Assembly: GCA_029817715.1 (NCBI GenBank)
Contig: JARUPY010000473.1
Location: 5,084,001 to 5,148,000, forward strand
DNA: 64,000 nucleotides
Reading direction: 5' to 3'
DNA from: Melastoma dodecandrum
Lineage: Eukaryota > Streptophyta > Magnoliopsida > Myrtales > Melastomataceae
The notes beneath the pieces were generated by a model. The model was not told the DNA's origin, did no database searches, and saw only the letters and a list, made by a program, of their open reading frames with translations. Position 1 is the first letter of the stretch. Every line of letters begins with the position of its first letter. Positions 32,085 to 41,811 of the stretch are shown one piece after another. The position numbers and the translations under genes are program-made.

Positions 32085-33653
32085 ACAATCACATGAAAGG
32101 GAGTATTCGTTCTTTGATTAATACTTCCCTATTTGTGAAAATAAGTTGCATGAGCTCACTTATTTTAGCCCTTGTCGCATGTTGGCGAAGGCGTGGGTGG
32201 CAGGGTGGTAAAGTTTCGAGCCAAAGCCTTAAAACAGTTTTGAGCCAAAGCTTCAAAATATCCTTCGTTGTCAACAAAACGACGACTTACATAAAAGGGA
32301 GTATTTGTTCCTCAACTAATACTTTCTCTGCAGAACAGGTTACATGAGCTTACTTGTTTTGCCCTTCGGCTTGTCTCATAGGTACGTGAACATCCTAGGC
32401 AGATGACGAAGGCGAGGGTGGTATGGTGGAAAAGTTTCGAGCCAAAGTTTCGAAACAGCCTTCGTTGACAAAACAACGACGACAACACGAGAACAATCCA
32501 AGGCAAATTCCGACCGATCTTGGGGTAAATCCCCGACCGATCCTGGGGCAAATCTCCAAGCGATTGTAGGGCAAATCCCCGACCGATCCTGGGGCAAATC
32601 TCCGAGTGATCATGGACATATCTCCGAGCGGTCCTGAGGCAAATCTCCAAGCTATCCTGGGACAAGACTGAGCAATCTTAGTTAATTCTCCGTTGACAAA
32701 CCAACGAATCACATGAAAGGAGTACATGAGCGTCCTAGACAGACAATCAAGACAATCAACAAATTTCGAACCGGAGCTTCAGAACAATCTTCGTCAGCAA
32801 ACTTCTTTATATCCCCAAGGAGTCAACTAGGGCAAAGAACACTACAATAAACATAAAAAGGGAGTATCACACAATTATTACTCTCTTCATCAAGCTAAAT
32901 GAAATTACATGAGCCGATTTCATTTACGTCCTTTGTCTCGTGGGTAGGTACAAGAGCTCCTCACATGAATGGTACATAACTCCTATGACAAAGGCGAGGG
33001 TGGCAGGGTAGCAAAACTTCACGCCAAAGTCTTGTCACAATTTCGTCAAATCCTTCGATTTCTACGGACGAAGATGCACTGACGAAATTATACAAAGGGA
33101 AGTATTAAAGCTCCACTTCACCTTTCTTATAAATGAAATTACATGAGCAAATTTCATTTCCACTCTAAAAGAATCAAGTTGCACGAAGACACTTGTTTTC
33201 TTGTCATCTGTTTGATAGGTACATGAGCAACCTTATACAACGGATACAAAACCAGAGTAACCACTTCGTCAAACCTTCGATTCCATCGGATGAAGACGCA
33301 ATGACGAAACCTTACAAAAGGGAAGTACCAAATCCTACACTACTTCACCTTTCTTATAAATGAAATTACATGAGCAAATTTCACTTCTACTATAAAAGAA
33401 TCAAGTTGCACGAAGGCACTTGTTTTTTTGTCATCTGTTTGATAGGTACATGAGCAAACTTATGCAACGAATACAAAACCAGAGTAGCCACTTCGTCAAA
33501 CCTTCGATTCCATTGGACGAAGACGCAATGACGAAACCATACAAAAGGGAAGTACCAAAACTCTACTTCACTTTTCTTACAAATGAAGTTACATGAGCAA
33601 ACTTTATTCTTACTCTAACAGAAACAAGTCACATGAACTTACTTGTTTCTCGC
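32085..33653 (+). repeat. 3' repeat zone of element D, left part
   Basis: Modular repeats share ACATGAGC, AAGGGAGTAT and TAGGTACATGAGC blocks. From about 32960 a regular unit of roughly 223-227 bp repeats (ACTTG anchor at 33191, 33418, 33642). A different minisatellite lies at 32505-32665. The array continues at 55323 beyond element C, which inserted inside it. A related 222-bp array occurs in element C at 40700-41580. Confidence 0.65.
32505..32665 (+). repeat. 23-bp minisatellite
   Basis: About seven head-to-tail copies of a CGACCGATCCTGGGGCAAAT-like unit with period 22-24 bp. Copies vary mainly in the first half. The long minus-strand ORFs here are a product of the repeat. Confidence 0.75.
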
Positions 33654-33841
33654 TGTGCGCACGCCCTTCCGGCCAAGCGGCGCGCGGCGGCGGTTCCGGC
33701 AAGCTCGAGGATCCGGGCCCGCTCCCCCGAGGCCCAGTCCGGTCGGCGTTCCGGCTCGAACGCCGGACGCTGCGGAAAGGGGCCCCGGGTTGGGCCTTCC
33801 CTTGATTCGCGAACGGGTCTGCGGGGCGTTTCGCCAACCGT
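33654..33841 (-). repeat. Third, truncated LTR piece of element C
   Basis: 188 bp matching the last part of the LTR (35291-35481), from the terminal GTGCGCACA to the CGGTTGGCG block, then joined directly to ORF1 at 33842. It carries about six differences plus a 3-bp gap relative to the two full LTRs, which are almost identical to each other here. The outer end abuts the CTCGC target duplication, so it is the true right end of the insertion. Confidence 0.85.
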
Positions 33842-34603
33842 GATGCGAGCGAGCAACCCTGGTTTGTGCTCCCTGGTGAAGGCTTCTCCCGTGATCCCGA
33901 GATGTGTGTAGAACCACACCTGCAGCAGGGCTGGGCAGAAGGTCATCCGGTGGTTGCGGACTCCTCGCTTGGCTTCACGCATGATGTTGGTGAGGCTGAA
34001 GTTGGTCTCTCCGATCAGGTTGGGCAAGAAAGGAGCGTCTTCGAGTATTGCTTTGGTGATGTAGACAGCTCGTCGGTTGATCGTCTTCTCGTTCTGTGGG
34101 TACAGGATCGTCCCGACGAAAAGGAGGATGAATGCCCGCGCTGATCCTTGGCCTTCTCCCATGCGCGGGTTGTATGGCACGAGCTGCAGATCGATCACGT
34201 CTTTGATGCTGAGATCCCCTTGGGAGTTGAAGAGCCCGGGTACACTTGCCGATGATATCTGAAGAAGTCTCGCTATGTACTCCTTTGGTTTGTCGATCCG
34301 AGGCAGGGGTAGTATCCCTGGGCGGTGGGGCATCTCGGCGAGGTTGATGTACTCCTCGTAGAGCGGCGCCAACTTCAAGTCTCCAAAGCGGAAGACAAAG
34401 GAGTCTGGATCCCAGCGCGCCACCAGGTTCTGCAGGAGAGCCCAGTCCAACTCCAGACGCATGAGGTGGAAGAGCCCCTTGAGCTTGGACTGCACGAACT
34501 CGAGTTCGGATGGCCTCAGCAACGGCAGCCACTGGTGGAGATGATCGGCGTTAGGCATATTTTTCTGTCGCAGCGAGATGGGCTCCATGAGTCCTTCCTG
34601 CAT
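33842..34603 (-). pseudogene. Second, truncated copy of ORF1
   Basis: Starts MQEGLMEPISLRQ like the full ORF1 at 51007 and matches it with about three amino-acid differences through residue ~254 (GLLARI). There it is cut and fused to LTR sequence. The apparent 324-residue frame continues into LTR DNA and is chimeric. Confidence 0.85.
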
Positions 34604-35290
34604 AATAGGGTGTCATTCGAGGATGATAACATTCCAATCCCTAACCCTAGTATGGTATGATTCGACACACGATTTATGTAATCATGTTCGAGTAAAAATG
34701 GAATGTATGATATTACAAGAGTAATTGTGAATTGGAGTGCATTCATACGATTATGAATGTGTATGGATGCATTAAAGCGGTAAAAGGAGTTAAGGAAGGG
34801 AGAAAAGAAATTTGGAAACCCCCCCTGTGACCAACCCAAACCGCTGCAAAATGAACAGATTTAGTATCACAGTTTATTGCATACAAAACATACCTGCCCT
34901 GTCCCTGCACGAGTAACAGGCACTTAGTAACAGACAAATGCACGTGCGGCGTCTAGTACCTGTAGTGGGCAAGCAATTTCTAGACTCGGATGGAGGTTTC
35001 TAAGACCTCCCTCGGACTAAGGGAGGCGAGTCCCGGTCCATAGCCTACAAGCCGCAGAAAGCAGCGAGGCCGTGCCTTTCGGTGACCCCCTAAAGATCCT
35101 AATCCCGGGTATAGGGATTTACCTATATATGCCTAGGAAAGCGGATAAACGAACACAAACAGGATATCAAACAAAGGGCATCGAGCCAATCAATTACATG
35201 CGCAAACAAGTAACCCCTCTCCGCATGTGGTAAAAAGGCTTTCGGTAAGAATCCACATGCGGAGTTCCCCAGTGGAGTCACCATCCGGGA
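34604..35290 (-). promoter_or_regulatory. Second copy of element C leader and primer site
   Basis: Primer site TGGTGACTCCACTGGGGAAC at 35283-35264 (minus), followed by the conserved leader with the same primer-adjacent inverted repeat (35219-35230 and 35253-35264). Nearly identical to 51008-51690. Confidence 0.75.
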
Positions 35291-38200
35291 TGTGCGCACG
35301 CCCTTCCGGCCTAGCGGCGCGCGGCGGCGGTGGTTCCGGCAAGCCCGAGGATCCGGGCCCGCTCCCCTGAGGCCCAGTCCGGTCGGCGTTCCGGCTCGAA
35401 CGCCGGACGCTGCGAAAAAGGGCCCCGGGTTGGGCCTTCCCTTGATTCGTGAACGGGTCTGCGGGGCGTTTCGCCAACCGTCTCCAGTTCCCTGGAGGCG
35501 GTAGGCGAAAGGCTGCGTTAAGGCCTCGCTCGCGAATTTCGGGGAGGGCCCAGGAGCGGCTCGAGTAGCCGTCACCTCACCCCAAATGGCTCCGAAAAAG
35601 GGTAGTGGGATTTGTTTTAGCTTTGGAAAACTTGTTCGGAGTCGCCACCGACTTAGTTTAAAAATGTGATTTTTAAGTCGGAAAAATCAGAGTCTGGGTT
35701 CGGGGATTCCTATTTACTAACCTTAATATTCTACCACATGCGAAAAGGGTGGCGATTTGTCCAAAGAAGTTTAACTTTTGATTGACGGGTGTTGGGCCCG
35801 ATCCGGGAGTAGGCCGGACTCTTATCGACGTTTTAACGGGTGTTGGACCCGACTTTAGGTTGGTTTGATTAAAACAAGCATGCGACATTAATCCTAGAGC
35901 CTAAGCAAGCACGCAATCACAAGCAATTATTTAGATCAAAAGAGCGGGGAAGGGGCGGTGATTGCGGGCCTATGCACTTGGGCCCGCAATCCGTTACAAT
36001 TGGGCTTAAAATAAAATTCGGGGAGGCCCGCACCTCCCCTTTGTACCTTGGTTTGAAGGTTGGGGCCGCTTTGTCTTCAAGCCCGCGGTCTTTTAGGCCG
36101 GGGAAGAACCACGCGGTTTGATACACGCGTCTTCGTGTGATCTTCGAAAGTTTGGATTTGGGTCTTCCGAAGTTGCATGCTCAGTGTACATGCGAAGAAA
36201 ATATAAGTGTGAGGAGTATCGTTAAATTCGAACAAAACTCAATTAGATTGAGAATTAGTAAGGCTTGTCTTACCGCTTTGGTTGAAGGCATTCTCTTGTA
36301 TGTAAATAGTCGAAAATTCCCAGGAAGTTCTCCCATGTTTTACATGCAAAACAAAGGGAAAATGTTAGTGATATTCATCAAAATGTAATAAGTCCAAGCA
36401 AAAACGTAGATATCGAAATCTAAAATCATAAGATAAATAAATAAAAAAAAATCGATATACTCAGGTTTTAAAGAAATTAGCAAATTTACCAAGTATCTAA
36501 GTTAAAACTCACAACTTGTAAAAAAAGAATTTAAATCGAAACTCGAAGCAGTTGGGCTTATTACCTTTTTGTGGAAATCCCGTAGCCCATAGCAAAAACC
36601 AAGCCTTATTTTGTTCTGATTCTGATGTTGGCCATGGGCTTGATATTCTTCAGCCCAGCAACCCAAGCCCCTTTTGTTTTTACCGTCACTTCGGAACTCC
36701 ATTGGGAGCACTGTACCTAGAGAAGTCTTGGCATGCTGCTCTAACCACAGGAAGACCTCGAAGACACCGGAAGAGGGAGGATCGGCACCATCAGATTTGA
36801 GGGCGCTGGAGGGCCGAGATGAACAGGGGCTACTTCAAAGGCGCAACGCCGAGATGGTCGGACCTGAACTGGGGAGTGGGTGTCGTTGGGCACCGTCGTC
36901 ATACCCGATCTGAAGGCGGGAGGAGACGGGTTGCTGGGATGCCATCGGAGGAAGGCTGGGAAGTTGGTCGCCGCCGAATCTGGGGAAGTGGGGGTGAGGA
37001 GCTGCCTTGGGGAGAGGCTGTGATTGGCCGCTGAAAAATGTTGGAGGACAGTTCGCCGGGGCTTTTGTAGAGCCGGTAGAGACAGGGGATGGTTGCTGGA
37101 CGAGGGTGAACCCGAGGCGGTTGGATGCACCGCCGCGGGACTGTCGCCGGGAACGAGGGGTTGCCTCTGCTTCCGCTTCTGGAAGTGACCCAGGGGAAAG
37201 GTTGGTTCGTGGCAGGGTCTGGTGGTGATCAGGGAGCTGAAGAAAGCGACGGCTTGGAGCTTGGTGCAGGGAAGGTGACTTCGTCGCTTCTCCACTTCTC
37301 TTTACTCTAAAACCTGTACGAGTAACAAAGAACATTAGTAATAAAAGAAGCCTCCCATGAAGCTTAAGGCTTCGGGAGACGATTTCTAATGGCTCTTTGT
37401 TCTTCAGGAATGGATAGACCCAGCTTCACTCGAAGTCAGCTTCATGGTACGTCAAGGAAAACTGGTTTGGTATAGCTGGAAGTCCAAGGCCTCCGCAACG
37501 AACGTTGGTGGTGGTCATCGTTGTTCTTGCTAAGGTGAGTTGGAGTTAAACTGACCGTCAATGTTGAAATGGCCGTTGATGTTGCTGCTATCTGTTGTTG
37601 TCGTCAGGTTTGAGCCGGTTCAGGGGGGGTTCCACGATTACTTCTGCTCCTTACCTTGGTGCAGGAGACGGCCGAAGAGCTGGGGACGATGGAAAGGTGA
37701 TTGTTGAGATTCTGTGATCGTTGCCAGGAGTCTGGGAAGGAGGGAGGAGAACGATGACTTCGTAATCTCCCTCTCCCTCTCCCCCCTTTCGATTGGTAAA
37801 AATTTCTTTTCTGTTTGATCGCTTTCCCCGGAGTGAATAGAGAATTCTCCTTTCTTTTATATCCTCGTTTCCTCCCCTCTTCTGGTTTCCTTCCCCCTTC
37901 TTGATCTGGTTCGTTTCCCTCTGCCTCTTCCCCCCCCCCCCTCCATTTCTCCCTCTCTTTCATTTAGTTAGGATTGGGCTAAGTCTGGTTGAGAAGGTTG
38001 AAACGGTTAGGGAACAGGATCGTTTTGGGGGGAATGATTCTCTGACAGCTGGTGATTCAGGGGAGGCTGCAACCGTCAGAGAGGAGGGCTGCATTGTCGG
38101 GATCGTCCTTGGCAGATCCTGTCGAAAGCAAAGGTGAGTCTGGTTTTGGGCTTATTTTGTGCTGTGGGCTTGTTGATGGCATTAGGCCATCAGGTTTGGC

Positions 38201-38946
38201 TTTGGCTTTTCTTTGTTTGGCCTAATTTCCTTGGATTGGGCTTAGTTTGGTGAGCCTTTTGCTTGGCCAGGCTCTTCTCGCTTAGGCTTGCCCCTTTACG
38301 ATCACTTTCGGCCTGTGATTCTTCTGTTTTGGGTTTCTGTTGGTTGTGATGGCTGGCTGTCGACCAACTGTTGCTGCTCTCTCATTCTCTTTGGCTGCTG
38401 CTGAAACGATGCTTGCAATTGGTGTCTAAACGAGGCTTCTTCACCAACTGACCATTTTGCGATGCAATTACAGGGGCCGATGCAGCCTTTCCTCTCTGAG
38501 CGGTTGTATTTTGCTGCATTAAATTCTAGCAATGCTTCCAACAGTATTCTGCCCAACCAGAGGACTGCTGTCGCATTCTGCCACTGCTACTCGCGATGTC
38601 TTGAAACAATCATTTGGTGCTGTTGTTGAGACAAAGGAGTGCCAGAATGCCCACTAGAAGGTATCCTTTTCAAAGATCCAGGAATGAAGGTGATGTTCCT
38701 CGATTGACAACTGGCTGTAGGGATATTCTGAACATTTGCCAGCGGCTCCATCTCCTATATCTTCTGCCACGGGAATTTTGCATTGGTGACATGTCGAGGA
38801 TTTTTGTATTTTGTGTTAGAGTACTGCGGAAGTCCTGGTTGTATTCCTACGAATTCTTGCTATATTTTATATATCAAAGATCATGAAAGTCGATGAAATG
38901 CGTAGCTTAAGCAAGTGAGTCTATTATCATATTTTGAGGTATTACA
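35291..38946 (-). repeat. Middle (3') LTR of element C
   Basis: 3656 bp, starting TGTAATACC on the minus strand and ending GTGCGCACA. TATAAAA at 37861-37855 (minus) is the likely promoter, about 1.1 kb in. A C-run lies at 37930-37942. ORFs up to 184 codons (for example 36741-37295) are present in both copies but drift freely and are not credited as genes. Confidence 0.9.
37855..37861 (-). promoter_or_regulatory. TATA box in element C LTR (copy at 54231-54237)
   Basis: TATAAAA in GGATATAAAAGAAAGG on the minus strand. It is identical in both full LTRs and is followed by a pyrimidine/purine-biased leader. Confidence 0.5.
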
Positions 38947-39011
38947 GTTTGCCCCTCCTTGTGAGGTAATCTGGGAAGATTTTCTCACAAGGATGTCGTT
39001 AATACCTCAAA
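38933..39011 (-). other. Two-stem structure around the PPT of element C
   Basis: In element sense: outer arm TTTGAGGTATTA (39011-39000), inner hairpin TCCTTGTGAG (38993-38984) with CTCACAAGGA (38965-38956), PPT AAGGAGGGGCAAAC (to 38947), LTR start, and outer arm TAATACCTCAAA (38944-38933). Both stems are perfect (12 and 10 bp). The inner 3' arm overlaps the PPT. The matching structure in element D is at 57212-57296. Confidence 0.7.
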
Positions 39012-41811
39012 CTATTCTTGACACGTATCCTGGAAACTCATCAAGAAAATCATTAATCGCCACGAAAACAAAAATAGCTAAATGCACATGCACATTATGC
39101 TCTGTTTTGTTTTCTCTTCAAAAGCATGTTTATAAGTGAGAGCGGAGAGGGTTTGTCGATTTCTCTCGTGTCTCACTCTCATTTCTAAAAGCCATTTCAG
39201 TTGGATTTCGGAATTCCTTTGACATGGATGCTCTTGTACCGGTCGAAGGAGTCTTTATTCAGGTTATAACATGGTTTTGGCATAAGGCCTTTAAATTGAA
39301 AGTTTAAATTCATCATTTGAAAGAAAGAGTCTAAGAACCTCATCAGAAGCTGCTGGATCGTAGATGTTTCACCATTCAAGCAAATTCTCCATTTTCCAGA
39401 CAGCTCACCAGTTGATGTGCCCTGTTGGGATGAATAACTTGCTTACTGGTAGATGTGAACAATCCACTTTGGGGAAAGCTCTGTCTTTGAAGGATAACAC
39501 CTTTGCTTTTGCGACCGTCAATGTTGGCCCTGGTGCTTAATTTTTGCTCTTTTGATTTTGATTATGCGCCTTCTTTTAAAGACTTTGGTCTTTGCGCTAA
39601 TTCTTTCTTTTCTTTGCTGAATTACGAAGAATTGCCCCGTTTTGTTTTCTGATGATTTTCTTTGTAATCTGTGTTTCTTGAGAAGTTCATCGAGGAGTTC
39701 GGCCTTTGGGAACGATTCAACTGGTGCGCTTGACTGTCGATGATGCCTCTTCGCTTGAATCTTAAAGAAGTGTAGCCTCTACCATCCGTTGCTTCCGGGT
39801 TCTAGCTGCGAGATTTCCCTTTTTAACCTCGGTGTGAGGCGGTCCTTAGACTCGTTAGGTGTAGTATATAGGAAACTTCAACTTTGGCTAGAAAGGGTTA
39901 GCAATGGTTGATGTTTCGTGTTTGGGATAAAGAAGAAATGCTCGATCTCATCCCGGTTTAGAGCATCTTTTGTCAAAGGATTCGTTATCCGTCTGAATGC
40001 TCGTGTATGAATCCTCACAGTGTTTGCGCTCATCACTCTGGGTAAGTGTTTGGGAATAGGCTTGCCTTCTCCACTCTCGCCAGAAACATTTTTATTAAAG
40101 ATTAGTTTCGAATTGTATGCAAATGAGCACACAAATGCTTTAGAAATAAACAGGTTTAGGTACTCAAACCTCTGCAGTGCTCTTGTGCACTTTCGCATTC
40201 TGATTTAAATTAAACCTGGAACGGCTTCCACCCGACCACCCTCGCCGTTGCCTAGGAGTTTGTACCGTACTGTGAGGATGCCCATGTACCTGCACAGTTC
40301 ACAACGGACAGAGACGAAGTTAGCTCATGTACTCCGACTCTCATTTGGGGAGATAACAATTAAGTAAAGTATCCGCTGGGGAGGTGAGAAGGATATGTCC
40401 ATCTCGATGATAGTTCTGGAAGGATATGCTTGTATGTCCGATCATTGTTGAGGAATGCGATGAATGTAATAAAATCCAGCTTGAATGAAGGCAGGACTCC
40501 AGCTGGGGAAATGGAGATACGACTCCATCTAGGGAATTATGAGAAATTTTGTTAGAGAGCAGTGTAGATGATACTCCCTTTTAGTACGATCATCTTTGGT
40601 GATGACAAAGGCAATTTCGAAGCTTTGGTTCGAAATTTTCCACCCAACCGCCCGCGCCTTTGTCTATAATGTAGGATGCTTATGTACCTACACTAAGCAA
40701 AGGACAGACAACAAGTGAGCTCATGTAACTTGTTTCTTTTAAAGTAAGAATGAAGTTTGCTCATATAACTTCATTTATATGAGAGGTGAAGTAGAGTTTT
40801 GATACTTCCCTTTTCTATGTGTTTCATCATTGCATCTTTGTCCTTAGGAATCAAAGGATTAACGAAATAGTTACTCTTGCTTGACGTCTGTTGTGTAAGG
40901 AAGCTCATGTACCTATCAAACAGATAGCGAGAAACAAGTGAGTTCGTGCGACTTGTTTCTGTTAGAGTAAGAATGAAGTTTGCTGCTGTAACTTCATTTA
41001 TAATAAAGGTGAAGCAGAGCTTTGGTACTTCCCTTTTCTATGTGTTTCGTCATTGCATCTTTGTCCGGAGGAATCAAAGGGTTGACGAAATAATTACTCT
41101 TGCTTGACTCTGTTGTGTAAGGAAGCTCGTGTACCTATCAAACAGATAGCGAGAAACAAGTGAGTTCGTGCGACTTGTTTCTGTTAGAGTAAGAATGAAG
41201 TTTGCTGCTGTAACTTCATTTGTAATAAAGGTGAAGTAGAGCTTTGGTACTTCCCTTTTCTATGTGTTTCGTCATTGCATCTTTGTCCGGAGGAATCAAA
41301 GGGTTGACGAAATAGTTACTCTTGCTTGACTCTGTTGTGTAAGGAAGTTCATGTACCTATCAAACAGATGGCGAGAAACAAGTGAGTTCGTGCGACTTGT
41401 TTCTGTTAGAGTAAGAATGAAGTTTGCTGCTGTAACTTCATTTGTAAGAAAGGTGAAGTAGAGTGTTGGTACTTCCCTTTTGTTTGATTTCGTCATTGCG
41501 TCTTCGTCCGATGGAGTCGAAGGTTTGACGAAATTGCTACAAGACTTTGGCTTGAAGCTTTGCCGCCCTACCACCCTCGCCTTTGTCATAGGAGTTTTGC
41601 ACCATACGTGTGAGGAGCTCTTGTACCTGCCCACGAGACAAAGGACGTAAACGAAATAAGCTCATGTAATCTCGCTGGGTCAGGTGAAGAGAGTGTTGAT
41701 TGTGTAATTCTCCTTTTTCATGTGTCAGCGTCTTTGCTCTAATCGACTCCCTGGGGATATAGAGGAACTTTGCTGACGCATATTGCTTTGGGGTTTTGGC
41801 TTTGACACTGC
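38947..41811 (-). other. 3' spacer of element C
   Basis: Non-coding region between integrase and PPT. It includes a tandem array at 40700-41580 and homology to D's 55323-57279. The minus-strand ORF at 39878-40198 has a counterpart in D (56326-56538), but a 1-nt indel breaks the frame, so the similarity is at DNA level. PPT at 38960-38947 (minus). Confidence 0.6.
40700..41580 (-). repeat. 222-bp tandem repeat array in element C
   Basis: About four copies. The CGAGAAACAAGTGAG anchor starts at 40928, 41150 and 41372, exactly 222 bp apart, with a more diverged copy from about 40705. Units carry GAAGTTTGCTGCTGTAACTTC and GTCATTGCATCTTTGTCCG. Confidence 0.8.

Noticed and set aside
32312..32727. 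Repetitive minus-strand ORFs with RFAPGSVGDLPQDR-like units
   Set aside because: They are the 23-bp minisatellite read in several frames, which gives repeats in every frame.
33629..34603. 324-codon ORF read as a novel full-length gene
   Set aside because: It is the first ~254 codons of ORF1 fused to LTR DNA at 33841/33842; the C-terminal part is a chance frame.
36741..37335. ORFs of 166-184 codons on the minus strand in element C LTRs (also 53103-53721)
   Set aside because: They are in LTR sequence, low in complexity (Pro/Ser/Arg), have no known domain, and amino-acid changes and length changes between the two copies show no constraint.
39878..40198. Conserved small ORF shared by C and D (56326-56538; both read KPIPKHLP...MSANT)
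   Set aside because: The DNA is homologous but a 1-nt indel shifts the frame between copies, so protein conservation is not supported.
40700..41580. CRISPR-like array
   Set aside because: Units are 222 bp and adjacent without short repeats and unique spacers; the genome is a plant.
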